Notes: generated by a model not told the origin, from the letters alone. A DNA stretch of 8,388 nt from Caldifarciminota bacterium (GCA_026991055.1 JALXCE010000046.1:1-8388); one strand, 5' to 3'; counted from the first letter of the stretch, positions 1 to 6,310 are shown. Numbers and translations: made by a program.

Positions 1-531
1 GACTTTGTGGTGGTTAATGGCGGAAAACCCGGTGAAGAAATAGGTACCCAGGCACATAAAATTACGAGAAAAGCATCTGTACCTGTACTCGTTTACAAAA
101 ACCACGAGCCAAAAATTAAGAAAATCCTCTTCACCACTGACCTTTCTGAAAAAGCTGAAGAGGCTTTCCCCTGCGCCTTACTTCTCAAGGAGAAATTCGG
201 GGCCAGGCTCACTGCTTTTCATGTTGTAGAGCCCATCTCTGGTTACTTCGATGAATCCATGATTGGCGGAATTCCACTTCTTGACGTGAAGGAACTTGAG
301 AATGTAGCTTTAAAAAACCTGAAGGAAAAATTTAAAGAGGCAGACGAGCATGTGGTGGAAGTGGGAGCACCCACACCACAGGTGATCATGGATTACGCAA
401 AAGAAAACGGATATGACGTCATTGTAATGGCGACACATGGAAGAAGTGGACTTGAGAAAATACTTCTTGGAAGTGTTACAGAGAAAATTGTCAGATTTTC
501 ACACGTCCCCGTACTTGTTTCGAGGGTGTGA
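1..531 (+). CDS. Universal stress protein, tandem UspA domains, 5' end outside window
   Basis: The reading frame is open from the first base, so the N-terminus lies upstream. The first ~33 visible residues look like the tail of one Usp domain: a Gly-rich loop, then helix, then the strand VPVLVYK. A complete second domain follows from about residue 38, opening with the typical strand KKILFTTDLSEKAEEA. It closes with VIVMATHGRSGLEKILLGS and VPVLVSRV. The ATP-loop pattern G-9x-G-S is present; the first glycine of the classic G-2x-G-9x-G(S/T) motif is Ala, which is common in the family. Two-domain Usp proteins are soluble nucleotide-binding proteins linked to stress or energy limitation; no specific role can be read here. 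A strong palindrome follows the stop codon by six bases. The visible GTG at position 7 is internal, not a start. Confidence 0.9.
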   Translation, partial: DFVVVNGGKPGEEIGTQAHKITRKASVPVLVYKNHEPKIKKILFTTDLSEKAEEAFPCALLLKEKFGARLTAFHVVEPISGYFDESMIGGIPLLDVKELENVALKNLKEKFKEADEHVVEVGAPTPQVIMDYAKENGYDVIVMATHGRSGLEKILLGSVTEKIVRFSHVPVLVSRV

Positions 532-537
532 ATTTAA

Positions 538-578
538 TGATGGGGGGCGGGAAAGCTTCGCTTTCCCGCCCCCCATCA
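538..578 (+). terminator. Long perfect palindrome after the usp gene, likely terminator
   Basis: An 18-bp perfect stem (538-555 with 561-578) encloses the loop CTTCG. It contains six consecutive G:C pairs at its base and lies just after the usp stop codon. Further weak pairing (530-534 with 579-583) could extend it. The 3' side is followed by AATTCTTAAAAA rather than a U-tract, so it is not a canonical intrinsic terminator. RNA processing or stabilisation is an alternative. It shares an 11-base core, AAGCTTCGCTT, with the palindrome at 3815-3853. Confidence 0.65.
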
Positions 579-603
579 AATTCTTAAAAACAGGAGGTCA
601 AAC

Positions 604-978
604 ATGAAAAAAGAGATCAGCACTCCAAAGGCACCGAGTGCAATCGGCCCTTATTCACAGGCCATTGATACCGGTGATTTTGTATTCCTTGCCGGTCAGA
701 TCGGCATTGATCCTGAAAAGGGAGAACTCGTTTCCAGCATAGAAGCCCAGGCAAGGCAGGTTATGGAAAACATAAAAGCTGTCCTTCAGGAAGCCGGCCT
801 CGGATTTGAAAATGTTGTTAAAACCACGATCTACCTTGTGAACATGGAAGACTTCGGAAAGGTAAACGAGATTTATGGGAGCTACTTTGAGAAGCCCTAC
901 CCTGCCCGCTCCACCGTTGCCGTAAAATCGCTTCCCAAAGGCGCTCTTGTCGAAATTGAGGTCATTGCAAAGAGATGA
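604..978 (+). CDS. ridA: RidA: 2-iminobutanoate/2-iminopropanoate deaminase (Rid/YER057c/UK114 family)
   Basis: This protein hydrolyses reactive enamine/imine intermediates, such as 2-aminoacrylate, released by PLP enzymes to keto acids and ammonia. It acts in the cytosol, normally as a trimer. At 124 residues it spans the usual family length. Signature segments are PSAIGPYSQAI (11-21), FLAGQIGIDP (28-37), the helix with VVKTTIYL (71-78), PARSTV (100-105) and VEIEVIA (116-122). Arg102 and Glu117 correspond to the catalytic Arg and Glu of active RidA (R105 and E120 in enterics), so an active archetypal RidA is expected. The ATG is set by an excellent Shine-Dalgarno AGGAGGT at 592-598, five bases upstream. 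The stop overlaps the buk start (ATGA), indicating translational coupling. Confidence 0.95.
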   Translation: MKKEISTPKAPSAIGPYSQAIDTGDFVFLAGQIGIDPEKGELVSSIEAQARQVMENIKAVLQEAGLGFENVVKTTIYLVNMEDFGKVNEIYGSYFEKPYPARSTVAVKSLPKGALVEIEVIAKR

Positions 979-2051
979 AGAAATTTAGATTACTCATAAT
1001 CAACCCCGGTGGTGGTTCTACCAAGGTCGCAATTTTTAAAAATGAAACAGAAGTTGTCTCCGAGACCATAAGGCATGCACCTGAAGAGCTCAAAAAATTT
1101 GATACCACCCTTGATCAGCTCGATTACAGGACAAAACTTGTAAGGGAATTTATCGAAAAATCGGGCTACCGGGTAGAAGATTTCGACGCTGTTGTTTCCC
1201 GCGGTGGAGCTTTTCTACCTCTTGAATCCGGGACATACCTCATCAACGAAAAACTCATCGAAGACGTGCGAAATGGACGGGTTCAGACCGACCATGCCTC
1301 AAATCTCGGAGTACTCATCGCTTATGAGCTGATTAAAAATACGAAAATTCCGGGCTATTTTGTCGATCCCGTCTCTGTCGATGAATTTGACGATACTTCA
1401 AGATTATCCGGACTAAAAGAATTGCCAAGGAAAAGCCTTTCACACGCTCTAAACACAAAATATGTGGCCAAAAAACTGGCAAAGGAGATGGGCAGGAAGT
1501 ACGAGGACCTGAACCTTATCGTTGCCCATCTCGGCACAGGAATCTCCATCTCTCCACACAGGAACGGCCGCATGTTTGATGTCAACAACGCAAATGACGG
1601 AGGTCCATTCTCACCTCAGAGAACAGGCTCACTTCCTACAACGGGACTCATTGAACTCTCTTTCTCGGGTAAATATTCAAAGAAGGAACTTCTTAAAAAG
1701 ACCATCAAAGAAGGTGGACTCATTGACTATCTTGGTACAGACGATTTAGAAGAGGTGGAAAGACGGATTTCGAAAGGTGGCAAGTATGCAGAGCTTGTTT
1801 ATCATGCCATGATTTACCAGATAGCGAAGGAAATCGGGGCCATGGCAGCCGCCCTCAAAGGAAAGGTTGACTACATAATAATCACTGGAGGCATGGCACA
1901 CTCAGAGATGTTAGTCGAGAATTTGAAGCAGTATATTTCATGGATTGCACCAATAAGAGTCTATCCCGGTGAAAATGAGATGATTGCCCTTGCCTCAGGT
2001 GCCCTGCGCGTATTGAGAGGAGAAGAGAAGCCAAAAGAGTATCGTGGATAA
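975..2051 (+). CDS. buk: Butyrate kinase (ASKHA acetokinase family)
   Basis: The enzyme interconverts butyryl phosphate plus ADP with butyrate plus ATP; family members also use isobutyryl and other branched acyl phosphates. The 358 residues match the family length (about 355-360). The phosphate-1 loop LLIINPGGGSTKVAIF opens the N-terminal lobe (6-21). Other signatures are VVSRGGAFLPLESGTYLIN, the substrate region DPVSVDEFDDTSRLSGL, LSHALNTKYVAKKLA, the second phosphate loop LIVAHLGTGISISPH, NNANDGGPFSPQRTGSLP and the C-terminal adenosine motif IIITGGMAHSEML. The ATG overlaps the ridA stop by four bases. No phosphotransbutyrylase gene (ptb), the usual partner, is visible. The substrate could therefore be butyryl, isobutyryl or a longer branched acyl phosphate. 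The kinase assignment is secure; the substrate is inferred from family. Confidence 0.94.
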   Translation: MKKFRLLIINPGGGSTKVAIFKNETEVVSETIRHAPEELKKFDTTLDQLDYRTKLVREFIEKSGYRVEDFDAVVSRGGAFLPLESGTYLINEKLIEDVRNGRVQTDHASNLGVLIAYELIKNTKIPGYFVDPVSVDEFDDTSRLSGLKELPRKSLSHALNTKYVAKKLAKEMGRKYEDLNLIVAHLGTGISISPHRNGRMFDVNNANDGGPFSPQRTGSLPTTGLIELSFSGKYSKKELLKKTIKEGGLIDYLGTDDLEEVERRISKGGKYAELVYHAMIYQIAKEIGAMAAALKGKVDYIIITGGMAHSEMLVENLKQYISWIAPIRVYPGENEMIALASGALRVLRGEEKPKEYRG

Positions 2052-2105
2052 CGCTGCCGGAGTGTGAGAGTTAATTGTTCTGCTGAGATGGTGAATCAAA
2101 AATAG

Positions 2106-2159
2106 CCTATGGAAAATTTAGCCATTCCCCTGTTTTGTCTTATACATCCGCATAGGGAG
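2106..2159 (+). promoter_or_regulatory. Inverted repeat overlapping the truA Shine-Dalgarno
   Basis: The 115-base buk-truA spacer contains CCTATG (2106-2111) and its complement CATAGG (2151-2156). The right arm overlaps the probable truA ribosome binding site AGGGAG (2154-2159). If paired in RNA this could limit translation, but the stem is only 6 bp with a 39-base loop. A weak -10-like TATACA at 2141-2146 has no convincing -35 element. Confidence 0.25.
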
Positions 2160-2166
2160 TCTCAAA

Positions 2167-2904
2167 TTGAGGGTTGAGAAGACATTTAAGTTGACCATCG
2201 AATACGACGGGAGTGGATTCTGGGGCTGGCAGGTTCAGCCAGATGTGAGAACTGTGCAGGGTGAGCTTCTAAAAACTTTAAAAAATCTGATAGAAGGAAA
2301 TTTCAGGCTGATAGGAGCATCCCGGACTGATCGAGGGGTTCATGCTGAAGGACAGGTGGCAAGCCTGCATGTTGAAAAGACGAAATTTAGTGCCGGGGAA
2401 TTAAAAAAGGCCCTCAATGCGCTTCTTCCATCCGATATCTACATCCATGAACTGATCGAGACGGATAAAAAGTTTAACGCGCGGTTTCATGCCCGCTCCA
2501 AGCTTTACCGGTACAGAATTATTCCAGAGAAGAAATCCCCTATAAGGAGAAACTACGCATGGGACGGGGTAACAGGATTTTCAATTGATGTGGCAAAAGA
2601 AATTTTCCCGTCAATTAAAGGAACCATAAATTTTGAGGGACTCTCTGTAGGGGATAAAAAAGAAAATTACGAGAGTACAATCACCCGTGCCGATGTGGTC
2701 GAGCTTGGAGACGAGGTTCATTTTTACATCGAAGGGAATCGCTTCTTCTACAAAATGGTGAGAATTCTTGTGGGTTTTACCGTTGCAATAGCGGTGGGCA
2801 GAGAGAGTCCTGAGGCATTAAAAAAGGCACTTTCAGGCAAAAGACCCGAAATTTTCTGGATTGCCCCACCCCAAGGCCTGACCCTTGTGAGGGTAAATTA
2901 TTGA
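2167..2904 (+). CDS. truA: tRNA pseudouridine(38-40) synthase TruA
   Basis: TruA isomerises uridines 38, 39 and 40 in the anticodon stem-loop of tRNAs to pseudouridine. The 245 residues fit the family (about 245-270). The N-terminal strand reads IEYDGSGFWGWQ (11-22). The catalytic motif ASRTDRGVHAEGQVA (51-65) carries the nucleophilic Asp55. Then come the ALNALLP segment, FNARFHARSKLYRYRI with conserved Arg/Tyr residues, GNRFFYKMVRILVG, and the C-terminal APPQGLTL signature. The start is a TTG: AGGGAG at 2154-2159 lies seven bases upstream, and starting here keeps the whole first strand. A second in-frame TTG at 2191 would remove eight residues and has no better ribosome site. The spacer from buk is 115 bases, so cotranscription is possible but unproven. 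Repeat DNA begins a few bases after the stop. Confidence 0.95.
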   Translation: MRVEKTFKLTIEYDGSGFWGWQVQPDVRTVQGELLKTLKNLIEGNFRLIGASRTDRGVHAEGQVASLHVEKTKFSAGELKKALNALLPSDIYIHELIETDKKFNARFHARSKLYRYRIIPEKKSPIRRNYAWDGVTGFSIDVAKEIFPSIKGTINFEGLSVGDKKENYESTITRADVVELGDEVHFYIEGNRFFYKMVRILVGFTVAIAVGRESPEALKKALSGKRPEIFWIAPPQGLTLVRVNY

Positions 2905-2905
2905 A

Positions 2906-2934
2906 AATATTTTGAGATTCCCGGGAATATGTGA
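2906..2934 (+). repeat. Solo right-end fragment of the hairpin repeat family
   Basis: AATATTTTGAGATTCCCGGG and the following AATATGTG resemble the sequence just right of the central hairpin in the full copy at 3521-3547 (TATCTTTTGAGATTGCAGG, then AGATATGT). TTTGAGAT (2911-2918) is the right arm of the bracketing stem seen in complete copies, with no left arm here. The 12-base palindrome ATTCCCGGGAAT occupies 2917-2928. It begins right after the truA stop codon. Confidence 0.5.
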
Positions 2935-2972
2935 ACATTCTGAGGATATCCACTGTCAAAATTGGCCTTTGC

Positions 2973-3215
2973 GAGTGAAGGCAACATCTATTTTCAAGAT
3001 TCATGCGGAAGGCCCCCTCCCTTAATCCCTCCCCCGCGCGAAGCGCGGCGGAGGGATTATTTTTTTGAGGTCGAGGAGAGAGGGGGCACACTTGAAAAAC
3101 TCTCGAATTCCAAAGTTAAATACCATATCTCTCATCTCAATTCTTTGGATGTGTGAACTTTTATCCACATACATCTTTCCCATTCTCCCCTAACCCCTAT
3201 TTCCAGAGGAAGAAG
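2973..3215 (+). repeat. Hairpin repeat, copy 1
   Basis: It starts with an ACATCT box (2984-2989) and reaches a second diverged box at 3081-3111. Between them is a hairpin of 15 pairs with one C-C mismatch (3024-3039 with 3043-3058, loop GAA), enclosed by GCCCCCTC (3012-3019) pairing GAGGGGGC (3080-3087). A further helix, CCAAAG (3110-3115) with CTTTGG (3143-3148), closes a 27-base loop and is followed by ATGTGTGAACTTT (3149-3161). The tail to about 3215 aligns with the tail of copy 2. Copies 2 and 4 carry the same order of parts. Confidence 0.75.
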
Positions 3216-3332
3216 GGGGAATTTAGCTTGCAGTTTGTGATAATTTGGAAAAACAAGGTCGGTGATGAATGATTTAGTGAGAAAATATTTTTCACCCGCG
3301 AAAATTTTCTTTTCCAACGTTAGAAAAATCTT

Positions 3333-3690
3333 CCTCTCCCCGCATAAATACTTGCGGGCAGAGGATGAAGGTAAGGGGCCACATCTGAAATTCTTTCGAT
3401 CAAAACCCATCAATCTCCCTCTCCCGCTTCGCGGGAGAGGGTTGGGGTGAGGGGTTACATCTCAAACTTTTTAAGCTTTCAAGCGGGATGGCCTCTCCCA
3501 CGTAAAGTGTGGGAGAGAATTATCTTTTGAGATTGCAGGAGATATGTCAGGTGTAGGGTTACAACTGAAAATTCTTAAATTCCATAGTTAAATACCGCTT
3601 TCCTCTTGTCAACTCTATGGATGTGTGAACTTTAAGCCATTATATTTATCTTTCATAATTCTCCCATATCCCTCTTTCCTCAAGGAAGAA
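3333..3690 (+). repeat. Hairpin repeat, copy 2 (longest and best preserved)
   Basis: The order of parts is as follows. A CCTCTCCCCGCA hairpin (3333-3364, C-C mismatch, loop TAAATACT) comes first, then an ACATCT box (3373-3401). Next is a perfect 11-bp hairpin (3417-3427 with 3431-3441, loop TTC) running into TTGGGGTGAGGGG. The second box (3449-3483) is followed by the bracketing stem ATCTCAAA (3459-3466) with TTTGAGAT (3526-3533), which encloses a 9-bp hairpin (3493-3501 with 3509-3517). The third box is at 3553-3583. The helix CCATAG (3582-3587) with CTATGG (3615-3620) closes a 27-base loop, then ATGTGTGAACTTT (3621-3633). A final imperfect hairpin sits at 3669-3694. Box spacings are about 76 and 104 bases. 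Confidence 0.8.
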
Positions 3691-3814
3691 AGAGGCTATT
3701 CTAAGCCTTCTGGTAAATATTCTCATCCGCACTTTGCTGGCTTAAGATGTTCAGAACTCCTCCCTTACTCTGGAAGGATGGGACAAAGTGGGTTGTCAAC
3801 AAGATTTAGGATTT

Positions 3815-3853
3815 AAGGTGGGGGCGCGAAGCTTCGCTTCGCGCCCCCACCTT
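3815..3853 (-). terminator. Long perfect palindrome downstream of ilvE, likely terminator
   Basis: A 17-bp perfect stem (3815-3831 with 3837-3853) has the plus-strand loop CTTCG. It begins six bases past the ilvE stop codon, reading the minus strand. It contains a run of five G:C pairs at the base. It may serve the minus-strand ilvE transcript and, being symmetrical, also stop plus-strand readthrough. In the ilvE direction it is followed by TTAAATCC, a poor U-tract. The core AAGCTTCGCTT is shared with the palindrome after usp although the stems differ. Confidence 0.65.
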
Positions 3854-3859
3854 TTAATC

Positions 3860-4789
3860 CTATTCATACACAGGTGTAAGCCAGTGTTTGTATTTCTCTA
3901 ACTTACCGTCCACAAGGTCAAAGAACATTTGCTGAACTTTACGCACCACAGGGAAATCCCCATTCCCCACATGGATCTTATCCACTGACTTGATGGGCGT
4001 AATCTCAGCAGCCGTCCCCGTAAAGAAAACCTCATCAGCAATGTAGAGAAATTCCCTCGGTATCGGCTGTTCCTTCACCTCGTAGCCAAGCTCCTTCAAT
4101 AGGGTAATGACTGTATCCCTCGTAATTCCTGGCAAAATTGATGATGCAAGTGGCGGTGTGTAAACCACACCTTTGTAGACGATAAATATGTTCTCACCCG
4201 ACCCCTCGGATATTGTCCCATCAGGATTCAAAAGAATCCCCTCTGCATATCCATTGAGTACGGCCTCCATTTTAACAAGCTGTGAATTGGCGTAGTTGGC
4301 AGTTGCCTTTGCCATTGCTGGCAGTGTATTGGGGCCAAATTTATTCCAGGATGAAACCATTACGTCCACACCCTTAAGCAGGGCCTCCGGTCCGAGATAT
4401 TTTCCCCACTCCCACGTCGCAATCGCTATTTCAACAGGGCATTCAAATGGATTAACTCCAAGACTGTGATAGCCTCTGTAAACTATCGGTCTAATGTAAC
4501 AGGCCTCGTGCTCATTGGCTCTAATAGTCTCAATAATGGCCTTCTTAATCTCTTCATGTGAAAATTGGAGTTCCATCCTGTAAATTTTTGCAGAATTTAT
4601 CAATCTTTCCACATGCTCATCAAGTCTGAAAACCGCTGTACCAAGCTTCTCTGTTTTGTACGCTCTGATACCTTCGAACACACCCGATGCGTAATGAAAC
4701 GCATGGGTTAAAACATGGACCTTCGCTTCATTCCAGGGAACAAGCTTCCCGTTCATCCAAATATACTTGGCCTCTTTTAGTCTTGCCAT
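3860..4789 (-). CDS. ilvE: Branched-chain amino acid aminotransferase (fold-type IV PLP enzyme)
   Basis: The enzyme transfers the amino group between glutamate/2-oxoglutarate and leucine, isoleucine or valine, the last step of their synthesis and the first of their breakdown. The 309 residues match IlvE. HAFHYASGVFEGIRAY (29-44) is the class IV signature. YIRPIVYRGYHSLGV (98-112) lines the substrate pocket. Lys161 in MAKATANYANSQ is the PLP-binding lysine (K159 in E. coli), and Glu195 in ISEGSGENIF is the paired active-site Glu. SILPGITRDTV (217-227) and FFTGTAAEITPI (255-266) are further signatures. The ATG follows AAGGAGG (4794-4800) by four bases. It is transcribed from a consensus promoter and is separate from the upstream minus-strand gene. 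D-amino acid transaminase and aminodeoxychorismate lyase are relatives, but length and motifs favour IlvE. Confidence 0.95.
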   Translation of the reverse strand: MARLKEAKYIWMNGKLVPWNEAKVHVLTHAFHYASGVFEGIRAYKTEKLGTAVFRLDEHVERLINSAKIYRMELQFSHEEIKKAIIETIRANEHEACYIRPIVYRGYHSLGVNPFECPVEIAIATWEWGKYLGPEALLKGVDVMVSSWNKFGPNTLPAMAKATANYANSQLVKMEAVLNGYAEGILLNPDGTISEGSGENIFIVYKGVVYTPPLASSILPGITRDTVITLLKELGYEVKEQPIPREFLYIADEVFFTGTAAEITPIKSVDKIHVGNGDFPVVRKVQQMFFDLVDGKLEKYKHWLTPVYE

Positions 4790-4850
4790 AATTCCTCCTT
4801 GTTTCTCGGGGTTTCTTTAGACAGGAAGGTCAAAAAACACATCAATTTAA

Positions 4851-4879
4851 ATTATATAAGCTCATCCCACCCTTGTCAA
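4851..4879 (-). promoter_or_regulatory. Perfect consensus sigma70 promoter for ilvE
   Basis: On the minus strand TTGACA (4879-4874) and TATAAT (4856-4851) are exact consensus hexamers separated by exactly 17 bases. Predicted initiation near 4844 gives a leader of about 55 nt ending in AAGGAGGAATT before the ilvE ATG. The leader shows no obvious leader peptide or terminator/antiterminator pair, so branched-chain attenuation is not supported. Confidence 0.85.
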
Positions 4880-4997
4880 AAGACATGTAGCCCCTCCGTG
4901 GAGGGCAAAAAATCTATTTTTGATTAAAAATCTATCAGTCCGGGGCACGAATTTACCTTCTATACACCCTGTGGCACGGTATTGCACCCGCGTTAAA

Positions 4998-5009
4998 CCT
5001 CTTTCGAGG
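4998..5009 (-). terminator. Weak hairpin downstream of the aspartyl protease-like gene
   Basis: On the minus strand CCTC-GAAA-GAGG is followed by TTT, about 40 bases beyond the gene's stop codon. The loop is a GNRA tetraloop, but the stem is only four pairs, possibly extended by flanking A/T pairs. This is the only terminator-like structure I see in the 4880-5049 spacer. Confidence 0.25.
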
Positions 5010-5049
5010 GGATTTTTCACAAAATATCAAGAGAATCACCTTATTTAAC

Positions 5050-6228
5050 TCAGAGTCTCGGCAATAGCCAGTCTTTCTTCAAAATTACCGAGATCTCCCG
5101 ATTGTTACCGGGCTTCAATACTGACAACTCCAGACTTCTGGTCCTATCCAGTAAATCCTCAATTTCTTTCATATCCATACTATCAACCTGTATGCCATTA
5201 ATTTTCAATATTTCATCACCCGGCCCCAGTCCGGCTCTATCTGCAGGAGAACCTTCCCATACTCCCTGAATGAAAAGTTTTCCTTTTTCCCTGTGCAGTT
5301 TCAAACCATAACTAAATTCATTCGTTTTTATTTCCAATTTCTCGAAAGGATCGAAAATAATTTTCCTTTCAGGATAATCGAGAATGATAACGAAGTTTCT
5401 TAGAAAATCTCTGCCGATCAAGACATAGGGCATTGGAAGATAAGCAGACAGCACCATTGCATTTTTTACCTCGAAATTACCCATTCTGAAACTTCTTACT
5501 CTGACAAGATAATTTGAGACAGACTTTTCCGTTGGCCATGAAGCCATAATTCCCCTGGATTTTATAACATCCCTGAGTCTATCCCTATATTTCATTGGAA
5601 TAACAATTGAGAACGGAGAACCGACATCGACCATCGCTTTGGCCTTAACACTATCCATTTCACACATGAATATCGGGAAATACAATGGAAACGAGGTCTT
5701 CATTTCAAGTTTTACAGCCCTGTTTGATAATGGAAATTGATATTCGGGCCTCGCAATAATCAATGTTTTTGTCTTATAGTCCAGCCGAACTTTGAAAAAT
5801 CTCAAGAAATCAGAACCTATAAAGCCCGAAATTCCCTTCACTTCATCCGGAAATTCAGAAATCAGGGGAATAAAGTTTCTCACCTTTGCTTTTCCTATAG
5901 AAATTGTAATTGGTTCCCTGGATAAATATGCTTGCACCTTCACTCCTTTTGAAGGAAGCTTTTCCCCTCTATGAATTCCCAGTTTATTTGCCACTTCAGG
6001 TGAAATCATCGTTGGAGCACCTGTATCCAGGATAAATTTGAAAGTATCAGGTGAGTCATTTATAGAGACAAAGAGGAGAATAGGATGGCTTCCCTCAAAG
6101 TGTACAGTATCTGCTTCTACGGGAAGTTCTGGAATACCGCTTTTGAATTTTTTAGCTATTTTCAAAGCCGTACATCCAACAAGCGACAGTGTGAGAATAG
6201 TTATAATTACCACTATTCCCAATCGCAT
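5050..6228 (-). CDS. Lipoprotein with tandem retropepsin-like aspartyl protease domains and a C-terminal PDZ domain
   Basis: The N-terminus RLGIVVIITILTLSLVGC fits a lipoprotein signal with lipobox LVGC and lipidated Cys19, placing the protein on a membrane facing out of the cytoplasm. Domain 1 (about 45-160) has the aspartyl protease motif FILDTGAPTMIS (Asp68) and the later GFIGSDFLRFFKVRLDY. Domain 2 (about 172-295) repeats the plan with AMVDVGSPFSIVI (Asp201) and VLIGRDFLRNFVIILDY; its motif is DVG rather than DTG/DSG. A PDZ domain covers about 305-385, with GVWEGSPADRAGLGPGDEILKINGIQV. The two protease units could pair within one chain, as in pepsin, whereas single-domain retropepsins dimerise. 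The ATG is preceded by AAGGAGG (6237-6243) at eight bases. Substrate and role are unknown; proteolytic activity is inferred, and the DVG variant leaves it uncertain. Confidence 0.85.
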   Translation of the reverse strand: MRLGIVVIITILTLSLVGCTALKIAKKFKSGIPELPVEADTVHFEGSHPILLFVSINDSPDTFKFILDTGAPTMISPEVANKLGIHRGEKLPSKGVKVQAYLSREPITISIGKAKVRNFIPLISEFPDEVKGISGFIGSDFLRFFKVRLDYKTKTLIIARPEYQFPLSNRAVKLEMKTSFPLYFPIFMCEMDSVKAKAMVDVGSPFSIVIPMKYRDRLRDVIKSRGIMASWPTEKSVSNYLVRVRSFRMGNFEVKNAMVLSAYLPMPYVLIGRDFLRNFVIILDYPERKIIFDPFEKLEIKTNEFSYGLKLHREKGKLFIQGVWEGSPADRAGLGPGDEILKINGIQVDSMDMKEIEDLLDRTRSLELSVLKPGNNREISVILKKDWLLPRL

Positions 6229-6253
6229 TGTCCTACCCTCCTTTGTTTTTTAA

Positions 6254-6259
6254 ATTATA
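6254..6259 (-). promoter_or_regulatory. Possible -10 element for the protease-like gene
   Basis: TATAAT on the minus strand lies about 25 bases before the start codon and would give a short leader containing AAGGAGG. No acceptable -35 hexamer is found at 16-18 bases; at 17 bases the sequence is CAAGTC. This is a candidate only. Confidence 0.35.
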
Positions 6260-6310
6260 CAGTCTTTGCAAAGGATGACTTGATTTTGACTAAAGACAGA
6301 TTCCGTTATC

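Larger units (their letters stand above)
2905..3859. other. 955-base gene-free region filled with hairpin repeats (truA/ilvE convergent spacer)
   Basis: No credible gene is present. The few short open frames here translate the repeat DNA into low-complexity peptides without family features or ribosome sites. The content is a partial repeat tail (2906-2934), one repeat copy (2973-3215), an AT-rich stretch with small palindromes (3277-3295, GAAAATTTTC at 3300-3309), a second longer copy (3333-3690), about 125 bases with no recognised feature, and the ilvE-side palindrome (3815-3853). The flanking genes converge on this region, so both transcripts would end in it. Confidence 0.8.

Noticed and set aside
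1355..1749. Two overlapping open frames inside buk, one on each strand.
   Set aside because: They are shadows of a full-length, motif-complete butyrate kinase gene.
2052..2166. tRNA or small RNA gene in the buk-truA spacer.
   Set aside because: No cloverleaf, T-loop motif or terminator-like structure is visible.
2973..3690. CRISPR array.
   Set aside because: Units are imperfect, unequal in length and palindromic, the intervals are themselves repeated between copies, and no cas gene is present.
2962..3816. Short open frames in both directions inside the truA-ilvE spacer (e.g. 2962-3156, 3262-3450, 3625-3816 plus; 2777-3091, 3132-3413 minus).
   Set aside because: They translate the hairpin repeats into low-complexity peptides, lack ribosome sites and family features, and change frame between homologous repeat copies.
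2905..3859. Insertion sequence or autonomous transposon.
   Set aside because: No transposase coding remnant and no clear terminal inverted repeats or target duplications could be defined.
4894..4906. CCCTC-CGTG-GAGGG hairpin as a terminator in the ilvE-protease gene spacer.
   Set aside because: Only five pairs with no U-tract on either strand; on the minus strand it lies just upstream of the ilvE -35 element, so a role there cannot be shown.
4906..4935. Direct repeat AAAAATCTAT twice in the ilvE upstream spacer.
   Set aside because: Short, AT-rich and unsupported by any neighbouring element; likely chance.
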